From contig NC_135245.1 of NCBI RefSeq assembly GCF_947623445.1, positions 16,809,501 through 16,873,500 of the forward strand: DNA of 64,000 nucleotides. Direction: 5' to 3'. This document shows, piece by piece, positions 11,276 through 22,229 of the stretch. The notes under the pieces were generated by a model. That model did no database searches and was not told the origin of the DNA. It worked only from the letters and a program-made list of their open reading frames with translations. This DNA is from Clavelina lepadiformis. Taxonomy: Eukaryota > Chordata > Ascidiacea > Aplousobranchia > Clavelinidae. Within the stretch, counting starts at the first letter, position 1, and each line of letters starts with the position of its first letter. Made by a program: the position numbers and the translations under genes.

Positions 11276-13075
11276 TCTAAATTCAAGTAATACAAATAAA
11301 AATATGTGTATCATTCAGAACTTGCTTAAAAGCTAGCTAGGTAATTAGGGCTGGAGAAATTAGAGATTACCATAAAGTATAAGTCGGTCAAAGAATTTCT
11401 TCTGTCCGATGATAAAAATTATGATACGATTCATAGCAGGCCCTACCCGGGGACGGCCAATCTTTTTCACTATCTAGAATAGACCTCTCTTGCTGATTTG
11501 CTTACAAAATCAAACACCTAAGTGAGCTTAATGGAACCGAACTAAATCGGCATATGAAGTTCGAGATACTTCTATCCCCGCCGCCAAGTAAAGAAAATCA
11601 AATTGATTGCTGTCAAACTCATTGACCTTATGCCACATTGGGAATCTGGATAGATGCAGTTGGCAAGTTAGAACCGCACGGACAAAGCCCATCCATAACA
11701 TGTTCAGCAGTGGTATGCCGCGTGTATATAATTGATATAATTACTACAGCTTGACGGCATAACTATTTTAACCTGATGCTGAACAAAAGCACCATGTGAT
11801 TAGCAGAATTCAATCTAATACAGTGCATGAGCACTGCAAACGCGAAAAAGGAACTTTTGTCTTCTACAAAGTACTGGTCTAGCCTTGGCTGGATTGCCAG
11901 TTTAAACACCATTGTGTATTGCACTGTGCACATTTCAGCAGTCTTTCGAACTTCTGTTGATTCTACATTCAGTAAGCAAGCATACGGCTATTCCAGTGCC
12001 TAGAAGCCCGGGGTAGATAAGCCTACGAAACAGGACCAATTAAGCAGCGTTGATGCCGGACACACTAAACTACTGAAAGAGCTGAAATCGAAAACTAGGC
12101 TATTTTGTTCGTCTCAGCCTTTTCAGATTTTTAGTGAGATCCGTTTAATTTTGTGCAAGGCCATTCCAAAGGTTTTAACTGCAGTGCCGATGCCATTCCA
12201 CAGATAAACCTAGCCCTGATTTTGATCAATGAACCTTGTCTTATACACAAGCGATTTAATAAACGATTTCGGTGAGCAGTGGTCAGTATTTTCCCATATA
12301 AAGTACCCAGCATTCTGTTGTTCAGTGCAATTATTTTATGCTTCAACATGTCCCAGATTTTCTGTCAACGCTTCCTATAGATATGTAGTGGCTTGGGAGC
12401 CACATCCAATACCATCATATCAATTGTGGAAACGTATGCGCCATTTAGTTACTGAAACATTGTTCATTGACACAACTGCAACTAGCATTTATGCAAGCTG
12501 CAATGTGGCTGCAGTTGCAACTTTATAAAACTGCAATCGTGATGCAACATTTGGAAACTTGCTCTAAATAACTTTATGTGAAAACGCCGTTTAGTACGTT
12601 ACCAGGCGATTTCATAGCAACCCTGGTTGTAACTGAATGTAATTCCCATGGCAAACGCTTTGTTTTTATCGTTCACACATTCTGAAAGGTTCGTGTATTT
12701 TACGCTAGATATTTCCGTTCACATCGCTCCGCTTTATAAACTCGTGCCGATACGCGAGTACGCACGCAGACAGAGATACTGAATCGTACGAACGTGCTAC
12801 GTGATTCGCGTAATTGTAATTCGTTAAACTTGTTTTAAATGATGAATGTTAAGTTTGTGAACGTATTATAATCGGAATCTGTACAGTTCCTACAAATAAA
12901 GGATTGCTTCTGATAAACTGTATCTGTTAATCGTAAGAACTTGCGGTTAGTAGACGTAAGGTTAGAGCATTCTAACCGCACGCAACCTCGGAGTCAGATC
13001 ATTAATTCGGCAGGTAAATTAAGACCGAATAGCAAGTTAAGACAAGCAGTGCCTCTGCAGATAGAACTATAGGTC
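11276..13075. other. Intergenic spacer between the convergent loci 2 and 3
   Basis: No protein family, RNA gene or clear transposon end was recognised. Several open frames under 100 codons are present, with no supporting features. Confidence 0.45.
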
Positions 13076-13309
13076 CTTAATAAATATTTTATGAATGGGG
13101 TGGAATGTGGGATAAAACCTTCGTATAGATCTTTAATAAAATTTCTTTATGAATATCGGGTAAAACTATTCTTCAGTGCATTAGTAGGCTATGCGATAAA
13201 AGCTTAGCATAAATTTATAAGAATGTTCTTGTTGTATGCAACGTCTTTCACTGTTTTTTACGAAGTTGAGAAACGTGTTCATAAAACCAATATTTATTGT
13301 TTCCTCGCA

Positions 13310-13390
13310 AAACGTTCGTGCAAGGTTTTGTGCAAGGTTTCAGATTTTTCAGACGTTCGTGCAAGGTTTTGTGCAAGGTTTCAAATTTCA
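13310..13390. repeat. Tandem duplication of about 42 bases downstream of locus 3
   Basis: The stretch TTCGTGCAAGGTTTTGTGCA with its following bases occurs twice in a row (from about 13316 and about 13355). Locus 2 has only one copy at the corresponding place, so the duplication is local and recent. Confidence 0.6.
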
Positions 13391-13833
13391 GTTCCGTTAT
13401 TTAGTGATAGGCTTGTTTAGCAATAAATTAAATCATAAAATCGTTTAGGAAACACTTTACTGGAAACACTCACACCATTTAATTAATCATTTTATTTCGT
13501 AAGTAGTTGATAATACAATAATGAGAAACAATATTTGGCAATTTTTTTGGAGTTTACTTCATAAAATAACGCTTCCAAAATAGTTAGCAACTGTTTCACG
13601 ATATCTGTGTCTATGATTGAGCTCGTAATCAATGGCAAATAACACACAATGACAAAAATGTCCGCACAAAATAACATATTTAACATAATACCTTATATGT
13701 TATATCATTTACAACTTGCGTTTCAACATATTTTCATATGTGTAATGAATAATAGTAAGGAAAAAATCTTTACAATAAAGATAATGTAGCCTACTATATT
13801 ACGAGAATTGAGGCATTTATAAACCAGCAAATT

Positions 13834-15804
13834 TCAGGAAAACGAAAGATAATTTACGTCATAACGATTATCGTTTGTTTCATCATAATATTGCGGGAAA
13901 TATCCAGCATCATAAGCGCACTCTAACGCGTTTCCGAAGTTACCTTCAGTTGGTGCTGAGTAGTAGCCGTCATCATTGTAAGGCAATGAAGGATTGTAGC
14001 ATGCAACCTGTCCCGGTGCTGTAAGTGGTGGGTAAGTGGAGCCATTGTAGGTTTGCACAAAGTCAGTTTGGATCGCAGGTCCACCAGCAGGTGCTTCGTA
14101 CTTCGATGAACCAACAAAAGAGGTGCCATTAGAGTGATATGTACCGTTTTCAAATGTTGCTTGATTGGAATCAAATTGTGATGGAACCGCTAAATTCCAT
14201 CCTTCAAGTGAGGCGACGGGTGCACTGAAATTGCTTGTTTCAAGGGCATCTACACTCAATGCTTCCGCTCTGGAGTTATAGCAAGGTGCTGGTTGATTCA
14301 ATTCCATTGATGTCGCAGTCGAGTACTCCGATTGTGAAAAGTTAAACCCATTTATTGGAGGTGGAAGCGCAGCATGGAAAGCTTGGTATTGTGGTTCAAA
14401 GTTTGTTGACTGGGCAGAGCTAGTGATACGAGGATGTTTTCGTGGAATTTGGTGCCTTTCAGCCGTTTCTTCGTTTCGCTTTTGTGTGGATTGTCCCTTT
14501 CGTTTGGCTTCATGTAATAATGTGCTGGAAGCCCTCATTGCAGTTTTTGTTTTACCACCGTCAGGACGAAATCCTCTTGCAAATGGATTGTTCTGCACTT
14601 TTAGCTTTGTTACCTAATAGTAAATAAACAGAACATGAGTTGTATATGCACGACAATAATTTTCTATCAATAGACATAACTTATAAAAATTCATGTTTTT
14701 ATATATTTGTTATAGATTAATCATTGTGAAAAAACTTACTTCTTGATTTTGATAGGCTGTTACAGTCATGAACTCAGTTTGCTGAAAACTGAAACTGGAC
14801 ATCGGTTGAAGGTAAATATTGCTGACGTCATCAGTCCGTACAACGTGAATACGTGGCTGATAACGATGGAGGGAATTCACCAAAAACTGCAAATAAGAAA
14901 AGAATGATGTTGGTCATTGAAAAAATATATTGTTTTCAATATTGATTGGGGACCCGGTATAGGGAGGTTTAAAACTGGGATGTATGAAATAGAATGCGGT
15001 CACGTTTGTTGCTGCAGCACAACTCATGATCATCTACGTTGTGTATTCGACCTTACCTTTCCCTTATCTGGATTTGCGCAATAGTTTGACAGCTTCACTT
15101 TATGAAAAGAGACAACTTCATTCATCCAAAACTGTCCTCTTGATGGTGAGTTTGGATGCAGAAAAAATTTTTGAATAACATGTGGCTCGCCTTTACCAGC
15201 TATATTCCATTGGCCATTCTGAAGAAAAAGTTATAATTAATATCGAGAAATAATAGGAAACTGCAGACAGACAGACAAAAACGTTTTCTACCTGAAATTT
15301 GTATCTGTGCTCATCAAGTCTGGACATTTCCATTAAAACACAATATTGTGCGTTTGGATCTATTCCAGAAACCCGGACTCGATACCCAGGGAACATTCTC
15401 CTGTTGAAAAGAAAAAAAAACAGTTTTTATCTTATAACTGTGATATTAATTAACAAAATCAACATACGGTTATGCATATGATCGCTTTTAATGTTCTAAA
15501 TGTGAAATTGTGTTAAATTGTCAGCTTACCTTCCGCCTTTTGTAACGATCATTTCTGTTCCTGCAGTTGAAAATTTATTCCACAGCTCCCAGTCGTGAAG
15601 ATCAACTTTTATATTACCATCAGCAGGAGGGATGACGTTTTCAGATACTTTTCCGACTACTCTTCCGTATGGATCCGCTTCAAGATTCTCCTGGGTGAAC
15701 CATTCTGATGAATCCCGATGAGTTGCATTAGACGCATAACTTGGATGCTGCTGGACTAGACCCCGGTAAACCTGAGGATCGTTAGAATTCGATTGATGAG
15801 CCAT
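13834..15804 (-). CDS. Tbx6-related T-box transcription factor (locus 3)
   Basis: Five coding exons on the minus strand (15804-15530, 15400-15292, 15218-15057, 14886-14740, 14613-13834) give an open 490-residue protein starting MAHQSNSNDPQVYRGLVQQH, all introns GT-AG. The T-box starts at about residue 66 (VDLHDWELWNKFSTAGTEMI) and includes [57 protein letters not shown] and [18 protein letters not shown]. The C-terminal part is rich in Ser, Tyr, Pro and Asn, typical of a transactivation region. The first coding exon has no counterpart of the extra intron of loci 2 and 4, because the N-terminus is unrelated. Locus 1 is its degenerate inverted copy; its 3' end is shared with locus 2. Confidence 0.88.
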
Positions 15805-15944
15805 GTACTTGATGACCGAAGATCTTGTAGAAGAAAGATTATTCGATAACTTAATATTTCGCAACAAGGATTTCTTGAGAATAACAACCGTATAAGTGTG
15901 ACAATTCACAGATTGGAATGACTTGACTTCGTCACCAAGCTGCC

Positions 15945-15952
15945 TATATATA
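15945..15952 (-). promoter_or_regulatory. TATA box of T-box locus 3
   Basis: Read on the minus strand, TATATATA follows AAGTGTGAACTG, exactly as in locus 1, about 140 bases upstream of the ATG at 15804. Conservation between the two arms supports a core promoter. Confidence 0.55.
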
Positions 15953-16983
15953 CAGTTCACACTTTTGCGACTTCTTTGGAAGTATAATTGAGCAATTAGC
16001 GACCAAACAACTGTGATAAGTTCAGATAGCGTTTCCTGCTGTGAAGGTCTCAATCCAGCGACTCAAAAAAGTCCACCGAAAATGAAAGCATTTTTTAATG
16101 AACCAATTATAGTTTGGGTTTGAACTTAAAGTTCCTCCAAATGGAAAATTGATAAGGTAATTGTCGTTTTGATTACTCTATATCTATAACAAACAGTGAC
16201 TAAACCTATGATGAAAAATGTTCAGTTTAAACAGTTCTGTTAGCCAATAGATATGCCAACCATAAATTTTATTTTTATATTCAGACTTTTTTTTAGAAAT
16301 AATATTTGTCATTGTGCATAATTTTTAACGCGTTGTCATCAGATAATTCAGCAATAATTTAAATTTCTACCCACTAAATTTTTGTTGCGGTGTAATTTTA
16401 AGCTGTATTGTAATATGAAGCAGTTAGAAAACTGATCGTTCGGAATACGTCTTATATCTTAACGAGGCAGACTTTATCCATGGTTGCTTTGTGTTGCACG
16501 GTGTAAAGTTTTGCGACATTAATCGTGGAAACACAACTGCTGTGGATAACCAAGAAAAGAGAAAGCTTCACAATTTTCCAAGTTTTAGCAACCATATGAT
16601 CTCTATGAGCCAACAGCGAATGTGCTTCCTTTATTAATGGATATGAAACAGCTATCTTGATCTTTAACAAGCAAATTTTTAAAAGCTGTTGTATTGTAAA
16701 TTGCTGATCATAAATAGCCTTAGAGGGTAAATACAACATTAACATAGTATTCTGCTGTATATGTTGCGTTCTGTATATGAATAAACTATATTCATTATCG
16801 AAACATAACCAATTTTAAAGATTTTCAAAGTAACAGCGCAATTCGACAAGAAAGATGCTTTTGATGAAACCGGATTAGAAATACATGACTTTCCTCAATG
16901 AAAGCATCAAACAGGCATGATTTTTCAAAGCTATGGTTAAACGAAAGCTTTTTGTAACATCCAGGATAATCGATCTAATTACG

Positions 16984-17990
16984 TTTGGTTTCAACTTAAA
17001 ATTATTCAAATTACAACAAAATGATAAGGTAATTGTCTTTAGCAATTCCAAAGACAGAAAATTAGGCTGCCGCGTGCTTGCTGTTTTAAAAATTCCATGT
17101 AATAAGACAATGTACCTAAAATGTTTACTATTTTCATGAATTGAAATACATTATTGAGAAAGCAATACTGATTGGCCTAATACTTAGTGGAAAATGTTAA
17201 TTAAGTATAAATAATAATTTGCTTTAGATATTATGAATGTCATCTGAGGAAATGGTTATAATGTGTCATTAAAAAATTCATTTAAAAAAAATGAATTTGA
17301 GCCATGTATGAACGACTGAGTAAGATTCAAAAATTCAAAAACTTTGTGACATTTTACCGTTTGTTCAATCGGATAAAATGCCGTCATTTAACGAGGTAGC
17401 ATATCCAGGTTTCTTATGGTCTTCAACAATAGCTTGTTGGCATCATTTTTTAAAAAGTCAGTTGCGACTTGATAAAGACGGAACAATGCCTTTTTCTGAA
17501 ACATTTATCTTCAAATTAAAACAGTCGGCGGAACACATAAACATGTGCGGTTTTATCAGTTGCGGTTTGTTGTCTTAATAGAATTTTGAAATTATTCCTT
17601 TTATTGGACGCCATAGCAAAAATAAATCATGTTGTACTGAAATAGATTGTATCTAAGTATAATAATTTTAGCATGTTCTTTTTCAACGGAAAGAATGGTG
17701 TATAGCTTGTACACTAATTTCCTTATTAAATATTCTATAACCTAAAGTTCTAAACAAAAGTAGGTCCTAAACAATTTATATGAAAAATAGTGAAACGAAA
17801 AGATTTGACTGAAAATTTTGACTTGATATTTAGTTTCATACTGTATGTAAAGGAGGCTTAAATACTGTACACAACTTCTGAATGACCCCATCGCTACACA
17901 AGAACGATCGATCAGCAAAAACTATTTCAATGTTTTAGGATAAATTTTATAGATTGGCGTAAGTCTTTGAGGAGAGTTTAAGAAATAATC
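16984..17990. other. Intergenic, no gene recognised
   Basis: This separates the divergent promoters of locus 3 (-) and locus 4 (+). AT-rich, with no open frame longer than 68 codons and no recognisable element. Confidence 0.45.
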
Positions 17991-17999
17991 AAAAATACG

Positions 18000-20510
18000 G
18001 TATGTTACTTTGATTGGTATTATATTAGTTTAGATTATTCCGACTTTAAGATAAAGAGAGTGACCCATCTTGTGTAGACTACTTTAAAATAAATACATTT
18101 TATCCTACAGTATATTGCAACGAAATCTACCAAATTATTGAGAGTATGGAGATATCATTGTTTGAGCCAAGTTTATTTTAAAATTTTGGTCAATCTCTAC
18201 AGTGATATAATTTCTTTTTTAATGTTTGTCTGTTTTAAATTTGCTTTTTAATGTCCATCTTGTGTGGGCTAATTTGAAATAAAAAAAATTTCGATTACAG
18301 TATATTGCAACGAAAGAAATCCAAATACTGCGAGCATGAAGATGTCATATAGTTTGAGAAAAATCATATTTTTATAACTACAAAACGAAAATTTCCTTTC
18401 ACCAAGTTTAGAAATTTTTGTTTGTCAATATCGGCTTTTCAAAACAAAACGACAACAAACAATGATCTTTGTGGTGATTCCAAGGCGATGATTCTTTGTT
18501 ATGAAAAAAACTAGGAAATGTAGGAAAAGGAAAACATATGCTTTATAAAAGAACAAATGTGAGAAACCGTTTTAAAGTTAGTAAACAATTGCTTAATAAG
18601 GTCCAGTGATTGCCAGAGCGACCGTTTATCTGCGTGAAATTATACTTAGCGTGATACAAGGTAACGATCGCGCTCTGTAGGTTCGAGACGAAAGCAACCG
18701 AACTTTGTAGGACACCATTTTCTTATCAGGAAACAGTTGCCATGTTAATGAGTCATTAAAACTTCAAAGTCGGCAGCTAAACGCGAAAACCGTATAAAAA
18801 AATTGACACGCGACCCTAAACCACATTTCAGGTTTGGTCATCATTGAGTGTAGTAAAACTGTCCCTGTAACTTTACAGATAATTTCTGAGTGAGAAAAAG
18901 TCGAACGGATTATCAACGAGCAGCAGTTCGAAGTCAATCATGTCTGTCTTGTACGGTCAAGAGCAACATAATGTTAAGGGCAGTGCATCAGGTCACGTCA
19001 GATCAGAGTTTAATGAACAACAAGCGCCCGCATGTTCTTGGAATAACGAAAACGCAGCTCAGAGTGCTGAAGGTAAACAAAATATTGCAAATAAATTTCA
19101 ATGCAAAAACAAACAACTTGTACAGTATAAAGGATTGAAGATTATTGAATATTACTATTGTTTCGTAGTTGCAGCATCATCTTCCGCTCAAAGCATCTCC
19201 TACTCGTCACCAAATGCACAGGCTGTTGTGTCACCTCTTGACCCTTGTCTCAGAGTCGAACTTCAGGATTTGGAGCTATGGGAAAGATTTTCGGCAGCGA
19301 AAACTGAAATGATTGTAACAAAACCTGGCAGGTAATTAAAATTTCGATTAAAAGGCAAATTTAAGAATTTATTTATGCCAAATTATATCTTCCTTTACAT
19401 AGACTTTTATTAATTTGATGGTTATTAAATGTTTGATGTGACTTTACTACTCTATTGTTGTCATCGTAGCAAAAAATTTAAGCAATATTAGTTACGGATT
19501 TATTTTCTTCTAGACGAATGTTTCCAGGCTATCGAGTGAAATTTTATGGAATGGATCAAAAGGCAAAGTACTGTGTCCTCATGGACATCGTCAGCGTTGA
19601 TCAACACAGATATAAGTTTCAGGTGAGATTTTTGGCTTTAAATTTGCTGCGTATAACCATTTTTAATTTTAATTTACAAAGACATAAATCTCTGTTTTAA
19701 TCCTAACTCGGAAACTGAGTGTTTATGTTTATAGAATGGAGCCTGGGCGATAGCGGGTCGGGGAGAACCGCAAGTTCCTCAAAGATTTTACTTGCACCCC
19801 ACATCGCCCGCTAGTGGTCAGGACTGGATGAAAGAAATTGTGTCTTTTCACAAATTGAAGCTAACGAATTCATGCGGAAATTCTACTGTTGGAAAGGTAC
19901 AAAGAAATACTTTTTTTCCTTTTTTGCATTAAATGAAATGCTTCAACCTGAAACGTATAGATATCTCAATACCCAAATTCAATCAAATTTTGGAATCAAC
20001 CCTTTTTGGCTCATTTTAGTTTTTGATCCACTCCATGCATCGCTACCAACCTCGAATTCATGTGGTGCGTAGTGATGACGTCAGCACCCTTCATCTTCAA
20101 CCAAGATCAACATTCAGTTTTCCGCAGACCGTGTTCATCACGGTCACCGCATACCAGAACCAGGAGGTACTAACCGTAACTATTATCTGGTAAAGACCGA
20201 CACAATAACTTTGTTTGATGAGGAAATGGTGAATATATATTAGGCTATTCTTTATATGCAAGCGATATTATTCTTTATGTGTAAGCAGATCTTTATCGCA
20301 ATGCTCTCAAATTTTATTTGCTTTACAGGTTACAAAGCTCAAGGTCGATAACAATCCATTCGCAAGGGGATTTCGAACCAATGGAGGCAAAACCAGAAAT
20401 GCCCAATCGTCCATCCCACAGCAGAAAGCTGATCCAGTGTTTAATACTTCCCATCAAAGAATTGTTGAATGCTTGCCTGTTGATCGAGGAAGCAAACGAT
20501 GGCAAAACAG
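18000..20510. repeat. Direct segmental duplication, copy in locus 4
   Basis: Partner of 6630-8900. The upstream flank contains an extra internal duplication: the block CCATCTTGTGTAGAC...TACAGTATATTGCAACGAAA near 18064-18130 recurs at about 18258-18318, whereas locus 2 has it once (about 6697-6760). Confidence 0.75.
18793..18800 (+). promoter_or_regulatory. TATA box of T-box locus 4
   Basis: TATAAAAA lies in the block shared with locus 2, about 147 bases before the ATG at 18940. GGCAGCTAAACGCGAAAAC precedes it and GACACGCGACC follows. Confidence 0.55.
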
Positions 20511-21345
20511 AAGTAATTTTTTGCCAGTTGAAAGTCATCCGCAATACCAGGTTGCGCCCAACCAGCAGCTGCATTACTCAGCAAATTATCCTGTTGAAGC
20601 CACAGCCAGCAGCTACCTCCCTTCAAATTTCCAGCCGTTTTCTAATCAAACTGCTCAGTCTCCCAACGAGCACAATTGCAGTATTTTTTCAAATGAAAGC
20701 TCCTGTCCACCGCCGTTTCACCACCCAGCCAATTCTGCATGGGGCAACGTCATCGCATCAACTTCACACACTGTCAACAAATACAACTACGTCAACCTTA
20801 ATCCCGTAGTTTCACAGGTGGGAGGTTGCAATTCCAAAGATTTTCCGTCTTCTGCAACTTATTGTGGACAACCGCAAACGTTTTACAATGACCAAGTAGC
20901 AGAACCTTCAATAAGCAGAAGTGGAACCTTCCCATCATCAACATTCAATGCTAGATGTTACGCACAACCCTTTCAGTTTGATCGTCTTCTTAACAACAAT
21001 CACCAATCGGTTTCGAAGAACACGGTTTATCCATCAGTTACAGCAGCTCATGTGAGGCACAGCGTGTCACACACGAAAAACTCTTCTCTGCGTCCCAACG
21101 ATGAAGGTTACCTTTCAAATTCTTTGAGTGACGAAATTAGAGAATTAAATTCCTCCACATACTTTGATGTTAGTTCAGCAGCACTAGGACATTTGGGAAA
21201 TCATCGGACTAATGTTGTTGCCAATGCTGCTTCCGGTTCATCATCTGGCGCCATCTGCACAAATGCGCCATCTTCATACCGAGAGCTAAACTTGCTTGCT
21301 CAGTCCACACTTACAAACCATGATGAGGAAGAGATTCAGTTTTAA
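18940..21345 (+). CDS. Tbx6-related T-box transcription factor (locus 4)
   Basis: Six coding exons (18940-19072, 19169-19331, 19514-19622, 19735-19896, 20020-20166, 20329-21345) give an open 576-residue protein. Exons 1 to 5 have the same lengths and phases as those of locus 2. The T-box (from [20 protein letters not shown], about residue 74, to [13 protein letters not shown]) keeps the canonical VTAYQN. The long C-terminus is rich in Ser, Asn and Gln and ends EEEIQF; it appears to be the ancestral tail, since its 3' UTR and part of its last exon also survive as remnants beyond locus 2. The upstream region in locus 2 that could add 14 residues has AAG instead of ATG here, so the start is MSVLYG. 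AATAAA is at 21531-21536. Probably a nuclear regulator of paraxial or tail muscle genes, by analogy with Ciona Tbx6 genes. Confidence 0.9.
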
Positions 21346-21536
21346 AGAACATTTTTCGTCGTTCGATTTCACCACTTACCAACATTTGTGAAAGAGTTTT
21401 TGTCTACCAAGACTATCCACAGTTATGTTTTAGTCGCAGCATGTTATGCGTTTGCAGCATTTACATTAGTTCACGAACCTTCTTGTTACTGTACTTGTTC
21501 CGTGTGTTGAATCGCTTGTGCAATGATCTCAATAAA

Positions 21537-22229
21537 CGTCAACTGATTCAATTTTTCTAAGTTTGTTTTTGCTATAATTTAATGGTAGTAATAGACCCAG
21601 GACCCGATTTTATGGATAAAATATTCAGGATTTATTGCTTTAAGATTTTTCCCATTCAGGTTATTGTACTGGCTCAGAAATTTGATGCTAGCGCGACGTC
21701 CAATTCTAAACACTCAAGCTTCTTTTGTTCTGGACATACTTGAGCAAATACCAGTCGTCACGCTTTTGTTTTATTTTCATGGTGAATTTCACCGTCAAGT
21801 ACCGTCAAGAAAATAAAAATGTTTTAAATTAAAATTACATTTCTGGGGATAATTGTTGGAAATCTACTTTAGTGATTAATCAAGGCGATTGTCTTGTATT
21901 GTTTGAAACAAACAGTTTCAAGATGTTTAATTGTGATCTTAGCATTACATAAAACACAGTTAAGAAGTCTAGAATTAACATTAAATTTAACCCAATTATA
22001 ATTCATTTCAAATGTAATTTTAATTCATTTCAAAATTATCATTCATTTCAATAGCAATGCTGGTATGATTGGAAATAATAATACGTTGCAAAGATCTAGG
22101 AAGTACAGTATATTCAGGAAGCGTATATAGAGAAACCTTTCCATCTGTAACCTCAGCTTTTGCTTGAGAATTGTCGGCGTGCAACATACCATAAATGGAT
22201 TGTTCGTTTTCGTTTATCTTTATCTCGCT
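21537..22229. other. Intergenic between convergent loci 4 and 5
   Basis: This holds the end of the locus 4 3' UTR and AT-rich sequence with a short direct repeat of AATTCATTTCAAA-like words near 22000-22050. No gene was recognised. Confidence 0.4.

Larger units (their letters stand above)
13440..16983. repeat. Inverted segmental duplication, right arm (locus 3 block)
   Basis: This is the reverse-complement partner of 1-3480. The far end near 16983 corresponds to base 1 of the window (AAAAATCATGCC and TTTCATTGAGGAAAGT in both), so the duplication may extend further to the left of the window. Confidence 0.85.
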
